Assembly: GCA_007127495.1 (NCBI GenBank)
Contig: SKZG01000063.1
Span: 1-12,704 of the forward strand
Length of the DNA stretch: 12,704 nucleotides
From: Planctomycetales bacterium
GTDB lineage: Bacteria; Planctomycetota; Planctomycetia; Pirellulales; Thermoguttaceae
Direction: 5' to 3'
The position numbers and the translations under genes are program-made. Positions 6,461 to 12,704 of the stretch are shown one piece after another; the stretch's first letter is position 1; each line of letters opens with the position of its first letter. The notes under the pieces are model-generated. The model saw only the letters and a list, made by a program, of their open reading frames with translations. It had not been told where the DNA came from and searched no databases.

Positions 6461-8242
6461 CTACGATTGGTCCAACGCCTGCACAGCCCGGCCCAGGGCC
6501 GCCACCGTGAAGATCATCGGATACAGACATTCATAATACCATAGTTTGGCGAAGTAGAAACCAATTGGGGCGGGTTCCCGATGCCGGCCCTGCTCCACAC
6601 AGCACACCAGCCACTGAAGCCCCTCGCTGAGAACCGCCCGCACAGCGGGGTTTTTCGGGTCGCTCAGAAGTGCTTCCAGAGCCACGGCGGTTTCCTCAAC
6701 AGTTGACGCCCCCCGGTCGGGCAAGCCGCATCCCCATCCGCCGTCTACACAACGGCTTGCACGCAGCCATCGCAGGGCGCGCTGCGCGGCGTCGCTGTCG
6801 ATCTTTCCGAAGTCGCGGTATGCCAACAGGACGCGGGCGGTCCCATAAACCGGGTTCTCCTCGTCGGGATGGTGCTGGTTGCCGAACCACAACGGCACCC
6901 AGCTTCCGTCGGGGCGTTGGTGTTTGGCGAGGAAGTCGAACCCGGCCGCAATCGCTGCGTCCATGCGTTCCGCCGACGGCCCGGCGCCTTGCCAGGCGGC
7001 CAGGGCGCGAAGGGCGTGGGCGGTCAAGTCAGCGCCGCTGCGGTCGAAAGGCAGCTTTCCCCAACCGCGGCAGAAGGTGGGCCAGCCGCCGTCGCGGTTT
7101 TGCAGGTCCAGCAGCCACTGGATGCCCCCGGCGGCCTCGGCATGGCTTCGTTCGCGCCGCGATTGCGAGGCCGACTTCTCCAGCACGGCCAGGGCCAGCA
7201 GGGCGCCGGCCGTATCGTCGGCATCGGGGACGGCGCCGCCGGCATCGCTCCAGCCCCAGCCGCCCGGTGCGGCATTGGTGAACGGATGACGTTCATCGTG
7301 TTGGCAATCGAGCAGCCAGTCGGTACACCCCAGCGCGCCCACCTCGCCGGTGGCGGCCGCTAGGGCCTGAACCGATAAGGTCGTATTCCAAGTGGCCAGG
7401 TTCGTGTCGATGGGCCAGGAGCCGTCGTCGCGCACTGAGTCGAGCAAAAAACGCATGCCGCGACGCGTTACGGGGTGGTCGGCCCGGCCGGTGGCCGCGA
7501 GGCTCATCACGACGAAACTGGTCAGCGGGATGGCTTCGAGGTATCCGCCGCTGGCCGGCTGCATGCGTTGCAACGCCCGCAGGCTCGGCCCGACCGAACA
7601 TCGCCGCACGAGCCAAGTGAGCGGGTTTCGGGGCCGCTGGTGGAAGAACCGGGCCTGGCCGATGGCCACCAGTGCCGGCACGGCATAACTGACCACCGGC
7701 AGCCGGAGCCATCGCAAGAGGCGAAACGGCAGGGCGGCCGCTTCGAACGGCAGCGGCGCCACCTCGCGCCACGAGACCAGGCCGGCCAGTGCGCCGTTGG
7801 TGAGAATGGGCACCGCAAACGTCTTGTCGACGCCGTATCGGCGGCGCAATGCCTCCGTGCCGCCCTGACGCTCGATATAAGCTTGCGCGCGGGCGAGCGC
7901 GCCGGCGTGGCCCTCGGCGCCGCCGGCCAGGTGCAGTGCGGCCTGGGCGAGCATGGTGGTGGCAATGTTCGACGCGCTGCGGCCGGTATCGCCCCATCCG
8001 CCGTCGTCGTTTTGGGCGGCGGCCAGCGAGGCAACACCTTGTGCCGCGAGTTCCCTGCCGGCTCGGCGACGGGATTCGTCGGTACTATGTTCCGCCACCA
8101 GGGCCAGCGCGCTGGTGGCCGTTGCGGTGGCCAGGGCCGAACTGCTGAGCCGGCCCAGCCAGTGGCCGGCATCGCACCGCTGGGCAAGCAAATCGCGCCG
8201 CGCCGTTTGGTACGCCAATTGAAGTCGATGGGGGTCAATCAC
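6461..8242 (-). CDS. Squalene-hopene-cyclase family terpene cyclase
   Basis: A 593-aa class II terpene cyclase-like protein, an alpha-alpha barrel that protonates a double bond to start polyene cyclisation, probably membrane-associated. The acid motif DXDD is intact as DADDTA (340-345). QW-type repeats occur at QNDDGGWG (77-84), VRDDGSWPIDTN (270-281), QNRDGGWPTF (381-390), QRPDGSWVPLWF (442-453) and RCVDGGWG (497-504). Unlike standard hopene cyclases, the segment after residue 447 reads PLWFGNQHHPDEENPVYGT instead of the RWGV-x-Y-x-YGT pattern, so the active-site lining differs. It is about 40 residues shorter than the 631-aa Alicyclobacillus enzyme. The start is GTG; an in-frame TGA at 8246-8248 rules out a longer form, and no Shine-Dalgarno is visible. 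It is the first gene of an operon with the prenyl synthase. Substrate could be squalene, or a polyprenyl diphosphate or alcohol made by the neighbour; the family call is firm, the substrate is not. Confidence 0.88.
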   Translation of the reverse strand: MIDPHRLQLAYQTARRDLLAQRCDAGHWLGRLSSSALATATATSALALVAEHSTDESRRRAGRELAAQGVASLAAAQNDDGGWGDTGRSASNIATTMLAQAALHLAGGAEGHAGALARAQAYIERQGGTEALRRRYGVDKTFAVPILTNGALAGLVSWREVAPLPFEAAALPFRLLRWLRLPVVSYAVPALVAIGQARFFHQRPRNPLTWLVRRCSVGPSLRALQRMQPASGGYLEAIPLTSFVVMSLAATGRADHPVTRRGMRFLLDSVRDDGSWPIDTNLATWNTTLSVQALAAATGEVGALGCTDWLLDCQHDERHPFTNAAPGGWGWSDAGGAVPDADDTAGALLALAVLEKSASQSRRERSHAEAAGGIQWLLDLQNRDGGWPTFCRGWGKLPFDRSGADLTAHALRALAAWQGAGPSAERMDAAIAAGFDFLAKHQRPDGSWVPLWFGNQHHPDEENPVYGTARVLLAYRDFGKIDSDAAQRALRWLRASRCVDGGWGCGLPDRGASTVEETAVALEALLSDPKNPAVRAVLSEGLQWLVCCVEQGRHREPAPIGFYFAKLWYYECLYPMIFTVAALGRAVQALDQS

Positions 8243-8294
8243 GCGTCAGGTTACTGCACAGGGAGGGATCGATAGGGAAGGGTAGAAACACAGG

Positions 8295-8331
8295 GGCGGC
8301 AGGGCCGCCAACCAATACGAGCTTCTGCTCG
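8295..8331. repeat. Two small hairpins upstream of the cyclase gene
   Basis: GGCGGC-AGG-GCCGCC (8295-8309, 6-bp stem) and CGAGC-TTCT-GCTCG (8318-8331, 5-bp stem) lie in the 180-bp gap between the HzsA-related gene and the cyclase gene, both of which are read leftward. They may form 3'-end structures of the upstream transcript or leader structure for the cyclase. There is no U-run, and I see no convincing promoter in this gap. Confidence 0.3.
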
Positions 8332-8343
8332 AGGCCAGGGCCA

Positions 8344-8415
8344 GGGGCTGCAAGAAAGCTCACGGTTCTGCCCATTGCTGGTCCAGGGGAGTGCCGCGGT
8401 TCTTATTGCAGCCCC
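8344..8415 (-). terminator. Inverted repeat just after the HzsA-related gene
   Basis: GGGGCTGCAAGAA (8344-8356) pairs with TTCTT-att-GCAGCCCC (8400-8415), leaving a 43-nt loop and a 3-nt bulge. It begins 6 nt after the TAA (8422-8424) of the leftward gene, the position of a transcript end. The large loop and lack of a U-tract make it an atypical terminator; it could instead be the ends of a tiny repeat element. Confidence 0.3.
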
Positions 8416-8421
8416 GGCGAA

Positions 8422-11196
8422 TTACCGGCCACCCGCCTCAGCCCGGCGGACCGACTCGGGAACCTCGCGCATTTGGGCTTCTTGCAGCGTAATTTCCGGC
8501 CGGTAGTTCGGGTGGCCCTGATGCGCGGCGTTGAGCCGGCCCCAGTACGACGGGTGGAACGGGGCGTTCACGTCCAGCCAAGTGACCAGTCGTACCCATT
8601 CCGCCTCCGAAAGACGCACCTCGGCGTGCGACTCGCGCAGGCCGTCGACATAGCGCTGCAAGGCCTCGTCGCGCAGCGTCAGGCGGCCGCCGCTCAGCAG
8701 GGCCGCGAGCGTGCTGGTGGGCGAGCCGAACGTGTACGGCGGCAGGTAGCCGCAGGCGTCCTGGCCCAGCGAGGCGGCGTCTTCGTTCCGCGCGCTGCGG
8801 AAACCCAGCAACTGCTTCGGGCGCCCGCTACGGGCGAGCAGTTGGTTGTAGGACGTGCTGAACAGCCCGTCGGGCGTGCCCAGCAGGTTCAGGTCGCCTT
8901 CGGTCCGCTCGTCGTTGTGGCACTCGATGCAGTGGCGGTTCCAGATGGGCTGGATTTGCCGCTCGTAGTCGAACACGCGGCCGGCCTCCGCTTCGCCCGG
9001 CTGCGGCCCGAGCCGAGCGGGGGCGCGCCGCGCCGCCAAGGGCGGCTTGGTGGTGAGGGGCGCCGACACGTTGCTCGTCTCGTGGCAGCCCACGCACGAA
9101 CGCACCTCGCCCGGCATGTAGTTCACGTACGTCCGCTCCGTCTGCACGGCCATGTAGTTCTCATCGAGCGCCTGGAAGTAGATTGGCCGCATGGCCGGCA
9201 CCACGAAATGGGCCGACCCGTCCTCTTCGACCGGCACCACACCGTGCAATACCTTCAGGCCGAGCGTGCCGTCGCCGATGGCCGAATGGGCGTGATTGCG
9301 CCGGTCGTTCCACGACTTCCGCGCCGCCCAGGGCCGCCCGAGTTGTTCGAGCACGCGCAGGTGCTTGATCGTGCCCCGCTCGACGCCATCGAGCCCCCGG
9401 TACACGTCGGCCACGATGCACGTGGCGAGTCCCTCTTCCGCAAGCTGCGCGTTGCGCGAGGCATACACCACCGATGGCACCGGCCGCGGCACAAGCGGGT
9501 AGGGGTGCCACAGCGAGACGCTTTCGTCGCGGTACAGCGGCTCCGTCGCGCCGTCGCCGTCGAGCAGCCGCAGTTCGTACCCGGTCGGGTCGCCCCACGC
9601 GAGCCCCGGCGGTTTGTACGAGACGATGTAAAGGTCCTCCTTTACCGGGAAGGGGTCTTTGAACAGGCGGCCCATCGTGCCGTTGCGGTCGTACACCCAC
9701 TTGCCGTCTCCCCCGAGGAAGTGGAACCCGTTGTGCCCAAGCGCGTGGATGTCGGGCGTGATGAACTGCATGGTGTCGGGCGAGCGCATCTCGTCGCGCA
9801 TGTCGACCTTGATGACCGTGCCCATCGCGTTGTTCGGGCAGCAGTGCGAAGCGCCCAGCATGACCACCTTGCCGCGAGCGCCGGGAATGGCGCGGCCGTA
9901 AATGAGCGTTTCCGGGAACGCGATGCTGTTGCCGTACACCTCGACCGACCCGCTGCCGTCGGGGTTCATCGCCCAAAGGCTCTTGATGTTCCCCGCCGGC
10001 TTGTCGAGGTATTCCCAGCGATGATACAGAATGCGCCCGTCGGGCAGCATGGTCGGGCTCTGCTCGTTGAGCGGGCTGTTGCTCAAAGGGCGCAGGTTGC
10101 CGCCGTCAGCGTCGATCCGGTACATGTTCGTCACGGTGAACTGGTCGCCGGCAGCGCACAGCACGCCGTACTGGCACCGCGTGGTGACGAACGCGATGCC
10201 GCCGTCGGGCAGGTAGCACGGCTGCATGTCGTCGATTTCGCGCGGGGCGGCGTCGTCGCGCTCGGTAAGCTGCCGCAGCCCGGTCCCGTCGAGGTTCACC
10301 TCGTACAGCCGGTAGCCTTCCCGGGCGGAGCGTTTGAAGTCGAACACGATCCGCTCAGCGTCGAACGATACGTCGAACCGGTTCACCACGCCTGCATTGG
10401 TCAGTTCGGGCACCACCTCGCGCACGTCGCCGGTTTTCAGATCGAGAACACACAACCCTCCGCCGGGCATCCAGCGGCTGTTGACGTGCTCGGTGTAAAC
10501 GTGGTCGGCCGAAAGCGTGTAGCGGCGCACGAACACGAGCTGTTCGATGCCCTGTTCGAGCAGTCGCCGGGCGGCTGCACGGTTGAAGGTGCGAGGTGCG
10601 TCGCTAGCCGCCGGGAGCGACGGCGCGGCGGGAGCGGGGGGGCTGGGTTTCGTGTACTCATCGCGGTTGGGCATGCGCGGCCGGGTAGCCTGAACGTGGA
10701 AGTCGACCGTGCCTCGAATCGCGCCGGTCGTCAGCCCCACCCAAACGGTCAGCCGAGCGTACTTGCCGTCGAGCTTGAAGTGCAGCATGGAGGGCGCGTG
10801 CGCCCAGAAGCCGCGCTCGAACCTTCGGCCGGCGATCGACAGCGGCTGGCCCCGATGGTCGCGGTTGATGTGCAGTTGCCCCCAGCCCACCTGCACCTCG
10901 GCCGGCTTGAGCGTGGTCAGGTCGACGGCGTTTCCGTCGGCATCGTACAGCGTGGGCTCGGCCCAGATGGCCTGGTCGAAGTCGTGGCTGTCACCGCCAT
11001 AGGTGGCCACCAGGTACAGGTCGTCTGCACCGTTCAGGTCGACGGTAAGCTGCTTCGCGGCCGTGCCGTCCTTCATAATGCCTGAGGTGACCGGCGCGAA
11101 CGGCGGCGCCCGTTCCTCGCCGTAAAGCAAGCCACCCGGCACGGCGAAGGGGAGAATCAACAAGGTAAGCGTCAAGCCCAGTCGGCGATTAATCAT
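8422..11196 (-). CDS. HzsA-related NPCBM/beta-propeller diheme protein
   Basis: A 924-aa exported protein. Residues 1-26 form a signal peptide (MINRR, then a hydrophobic core). Residues about 45-170 are an NPCBM/NEW2-type carbohydrate-binding domain (LTVDLNGADDLYLVA...RFERGFWAHAPS). A Pro/Ala linker (171-200) leads to a TolB/WD40-like propeller (about 210-640) with repeats such as LDLKTGDVREV, NLDGTGLRQL and RIDADGGNLRPL. The following part (SWNDRRNHAHSAIGDGTLGL, then GEVRSCVGCHE) matches the hydrazine-synthase alpha-like family. There are two heme c sites: CVGCH (701-705) and CIECH (756-760), the second in a segment like the planctomycete cytochrome domain (QIQPIWNRHCIECHN). Such proteins occur in non-anammox planctomycetes, and no HzsB/C partner is present, so I infer a periplasmic redox protein acting on or near a glycan, not hydrazine synthase. 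It is a single gene with its own promoter, and no Shine-Dalgarno is seen. Confidence 0.9.
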   Translation of the reverse strand: MINRRLGLTLTLLILPFAVPGGLLYGEERAPPFAPVTSGIMKDGTAAKQLTVDLNGADDLYLVATYGGDSHDFDQAIWAEPTLYDADGNAVDLTTLKPAEVQVGWGQLHINRDHRGQPLSIAGRRFERGFWAHAPSMLHFKLDGKYARLTVWVGLTTGAIRGTVDFHVQATRPRMPNRDEYTKPSPPAPAAPSLPAASDAPRTFNRAAARRLLEQGIEQLVFVRRYTLSADHVYTEHVNSRWMPGGGLCVLDLKTGDVREVVPELTNAGVVNRFDVSFDAERIVFDFKRSAREGYRLYEVNLDGTGLRQLTERDDAAPREIDDMQPCYLPDGGIAFVTTRCQYGVLCAAGDQFTVTNMYRIDADGGNLRPLSNSPLNEQSPTMLPDGRILYHRWEYLDKPAGNIKSLWAMNPDGSGSVEVYGNSIAFPETLIYGRAIPGARGKVVMLGASHCCPNNAMGTVIKVDMRDEMRSPDTMQFITPDIHALGHNGFHFLGGDGKWVYDRNGTMGRLFKDPFPVKEDLYIVSYKPPGLAWGDPTGYELRLLDGDGATEPLYRDESVSLWHPYPLVPRPVPSVVYASRNAQLAEEGLATCIVADVYRGLDGVERGTIKHLRVLEQLGRPWAARKSWNDRRNHAHSAIGDGTLGLKVLHGVVPVEEDGSAHFVVPAMRPIYFQALDENYMAVQTERTYVNYMPGEVRSCVGCHETSNVSAPLTTKPPLAARRAPARLGPQPGEAEAGRVFDYERQIQPIWNRHCIECHNDERTEGDLNLLGTPDGLFSTSYNQLLARSGRPKQLLGFRSARNEDAASLGQDACGYLPPYTFGSPTSTLAALLSGGRLTLRDEALQRYVDGLRESHAEVRLSEAEWVRLVTWLDVNAPFHPSYWGRLNAAHQGHPNYRPEITLQEAQMREVPESVRRAEAGGR

Positions 11197-11277
11197 TGGG
11201 GAGGGTCCATTCTTGAGGATGGCGGGAGAGCGGGCAACTCGGGCCGAGCTGTGGCCGAAGCCATACCGCTACCGCCC

Positions 11278-11306
11278 ATTATAGACGGTCGCTATCCCCA
11301 AGGCAA
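11278..11306 (-). promoter_or_regulatory. Strong sigma70-type promoter for the HzsA-related gene
   Basis: Read on the minus strand, TTGCCT (11301-11306) is followed by a 17-bp spacer and a perfect TATAAT (11278-11283). Transcription would start near 11271, giving a leader of about 75 nt before the ATG at 11196. It is the best promoter match in the window. Confidence 0.6.
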
Positions 11307-11400
11307 ATAGACCACCACGGTGGGCGGTTGGGCTACAGCACCGGCTCTTCGCGAAGTCGGGGCTGGCAGGCCTGGCGCCCAAGCGTTTGGCCCAAGCACT

Positions 11401-11519
11401 GGAAAAAGAGGCTCTTCCGTTTCTGGGTGCAGGCCGCCGCGTAATGTAGTAGGCACACGCCGCTGTGCCGTCCCCAGGAAAAGCAGTCTGCACCCAGAAA
11501 CGGAAGAGCGGAAAAAGAT
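11401..11519. mobile_element. MITE with perfect 21-bp terminal inverted repeats and flanking direct repeats
   Basis: The arms 11411-11431 (starting GCTCTTCCGTTTCTGGG) and 11489-11509 (ending CAGAAACGGAAGAGC) are exact 21-bp inverted complements enclosing 57 bp. Immediately outside are GGAAAAAGAG (11401-11410) and GGAAAAAGAT (11510-11519), identical at 9 of 10 positions, as expected of a target-site duplication. The 99-bp unit codes for nothing; inside it GGCAC-(8 nt)-GTGCC can form a small hairpin. The transposase family is not identifiable here; a 9-10 bp duplication would fit several IS families. In the rest of 11197-11628, apart from the promoter above and a CTTCGCGAAG palindrome (11347-11356), I see no gene. 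Confidence 0.8.
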
Positions 11520-11628
11520 ACGCAGCCTTCACACGCTACGCACACAACGGAAAACGCATGGGGCAGCGGGCACATGCGCGCAAGCCGCACGAGCGGCACC
11601 CGCCAGGAATGTTGAGACCCCGAGCGAG

Positions 11629-11877
11629 CTATGCCGAGGGGCGGCGGTAATGCTGGTAAGCTAGGAGGACCTCGTAAAGGTCCATGGAGATGGTGATTTC
11701 GTCATCGCGGAAGTCGCTCAGCCACGTGCGCTGCGATTGGACTGCGTCAGCCAGCAGCGGCAACACATCGGCAAGAGGCACGGTCACGCTCTCGCGTTGC
11801 GAAGTCTGCTCCTCAACGCCGATGGCTCCGGAAGCGTCCTGAGGACCGTAATAAACACGAAGATGGGTTGGCCGCAT
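11629..11877 (-). CDS. Small conserved-looking hypothetical protein, 82 aa
   Basis: I do not recognise a function. The protein starts MRPTHLRVYYGPQD, has a short polar linker (about 15-30), then a compact region VTVPLADVLPLLADAVQSQR (31-50) and TWLSDFRDDEITISMDLYEV (51-70), ending LLAYQHYRRPSA. It has no signal peptide, membrane segment or cysteine. The balanced composition, predicted beta-strand then helices, and codon bias are those of a real soluble cytoplasmic protein, and the general pattern resembles small hypothetical proteins of Pirellulales (recollection, not a search). The ATG at 11877 has AGGA about 11 nt upstream. It is divergent from tex (223-bp gap) and tandem with the HzsA-related gene, but the MITE and that gene's own promoter lie between, so it is probably a separate unit. 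Confidence 0.7.
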   Translation of the reverse strand: MRPTHLRVYYGPQDASGAIGVEEQTSQRESVTVPLADVLPLLADAVQSQRTWLSDFRDDEITISMDLYEVLLAYQHYRRPSA

Positions 11878-12100
11878 GGTAGCAAATTCCTATGGGTTGG
11901 GTGCCCACCCTGCCTGACGTCCTCCTGTATCGGCAGTGGGTACCTTGTGGGTTTGATCTATTTTGGGGAAAATGCCATTTTTGCCGCCTTGCGCGTCGAT
12001 GCACTTCCACGCGCCAATGGGCGTCACCAAGGCGCGGGTCGATCGGACTCGCCGGATTGTCCAAAGCTCCGGGCTGGCCTCGGACGAACGGGGCTACTGT

Positions 12101-12704
12101 ATGCTACCCACCGTCACTATCGATCTTAGGCACGTTACCCGCGGGCTGAGAATCCCGCTCCGGCAGGTGCAGGCGACCGTCGAGCTGCTCGACGAGGGTA
12201 ACACGGTTCCCTTTATCACCCGCTACCGAAAGGACCAGACTGGGGGGCTGGATGAAGAGCAAATCCGGCACATTCAGGGCCGGCTGGACAAGCTTCGCCA
12301 GCTTGCCGACCGGAAGCAAACGATCCTCCGTTCGCTCCACGGGCAGGGAAAGCTGACCGAAGGGCTTGCCGAAGAGATTCTCGACGCGACCACCTCGAAG
12401 CGGCTCGAAGACCTTTACCTGCCGTTTAAGCCGCGGAAGCAGAACTTGGCCACACAGGCGCGGGAGCGTGGGCTGGAACCGCTCGCCCGCGAGATACTCA
12501 ACGCCGATCCCCTCTGTGCCGATCTGGACGCCCGGGCCGCCGATTTCGCCAATCCCGACCGGCAAGTTCCCACGGGCGCCGATGCCCTGCTTGGCGCCGG
12601 CCACATTCTGGCCGAACAGTTCAGCGAGCGGGCCGAGCTGCGAGAGAGGCTGCGCGACATTCTCCAGCGTACCGGTCGGCTGACCAGCACGCGCATCAGC
12701 AACG
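12101..12704 (+). CDS. tex: Tex-family RNA-binding transcription accessory protein, 5' part
   Basis: Tex (YqgF/HhH/S1-domain family) is a cytoplasmic nucleic-acid-binding factor linked to transcription and RNA turnover. Only the first 201 residues are in the window; the frame is open at the right edge. The start of the family's helical N-terminal domain is clear: IPLRQVQATVELLDEGNTVP (residues 18-37), followed by FITRYRKDQTGGLDEEQI, then EDLYLPFKPRKQNLATQARE and the EPLA...ILNADPL region. The downstream YqgF, HhH and S1 domains should lie beyond the edge. ATG 12101 gives MLPTVTIDLRHVTRGL, which fits the family start. An in-frame ATG at 12017 would add 28 residues with no family resemblance. 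No strong Shine-Dalgarno is visible (GGGG 8-11 nt upstream) and no confident promoter. Confidence 0.93.
   Translation, partial: MLPTVTIDLRHVTRGLRIPLRQVQATVELLDEGNTVPFITRYRKDQTGGLDEEQIRHIQGRLDKLRQLADRKQTILRSLHGQGKLTEGLAEEILDATTSKRLEDLYLPFKPRKQNLATQARERGLEPLAREILNADPLCADLDARAADFANPDRQVPTGADALLGAGHILAEQFSERAELRERLRDILQRTGRLTSTRISN

Noticed and set aside
8473..11085. 870-codon open frame on the plus strand opposite the HzsA-related gene
   Set aside because: It has Arg/His/Val-rich composition without recognisable motifs, fully overlaps a gene with clear domains and heme sites, and is a known artefact of high-GC coding DNA.
8422..11196. Hydrazine synthase and an anammox organism
   Set aside because: No HzsB/HzsC or hydrazine dehydrogenase genes accompany it; HzsA-like proteins are found in ordinary planctomycetes.
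11333..11599. 88-codon Cys-rich minus-strand ORF
   Set aside because: It runs straight through the MITE and both inverted repeats; no ribosome binding site or family resemblance.
1..12704. tRNA, rRNA or CRISPR array
   Set aside because: No cloverleaf-like sequence or regularly spaced repeats were seen; the repeats present are palindromic or tandem without spacers.

Overview
The window looks like a chromosomal segment of a high-GC planctomycete, probably a Pirellulales-type lineage. The evidence is the gene content: a HzsA-related diheme protein with an NPCBM domain, a squalene-cyclase-like protein next to a DUF116-prenyl synthase fusion, a small conserved-looking Pirellulales-style hypothetical protein, and rpmE-prfA-prmC-murA housekeeping genes. 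Starts often lack a Shine-Dalgarno sequence, and long antisense open frames are common, as expected at this GC. Lineage is inferred from family resemblance, not from a search.

Layout. Positions 1-710 are mostly non-coding. They hold a possible degraded 3' gene end (6-122), a small MITE-like inverted-repeat element (about 267-384) between two 17-bp direct repeats, a possible 37-codon ORF (421-534), and a promoter with a 10-bp palindrome at the expected transcription start of rpmE. Positions 711-4583 (+) carry rpmE, prfA, prmC and murA. These couple translation termination (RF1 and the methylase that modifies its GGQ motif) with the first committed step of peptidoglycan synthesis. A block of GA-rich palindromic repeats, including a perfect 37-bp tandem duplication, separates prfA from prmC. 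MurA carries an unusual Pro/Gly-rich insertion.

Positions 4628-8242 (-) form a two-gene unit. A squalene-hopene-cyclase superfamily protein with an intact DADD acid motif comes first, followed 21 nt later and in the same frame by a fusion of a Cys-rich DUF116 domain to a trans-polyprenyl diphosphate synthase. Together they look like a compact terpenoid module: the synthase would make a polyprenyl chain and the class II cyclase would fold it. No squalene or phytoene synthase is present, so the substrate is open. This is the best candidate for an undescribed system.

Positions 8422-11196 (-) encode a secreted NPCBM / beta-propeller / diheme protein of the HzsA-related group with a strong sigma70-type promoter. 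Upstream is a roughly 100-bp MITE with perfect 21-bp terminal inverted repeats and near-perfect 9-10 bp flanking direct repeats. The right end has a small hypothetical gene (-) and, divergently, the 5' part of tex (+), cut by the window edge.
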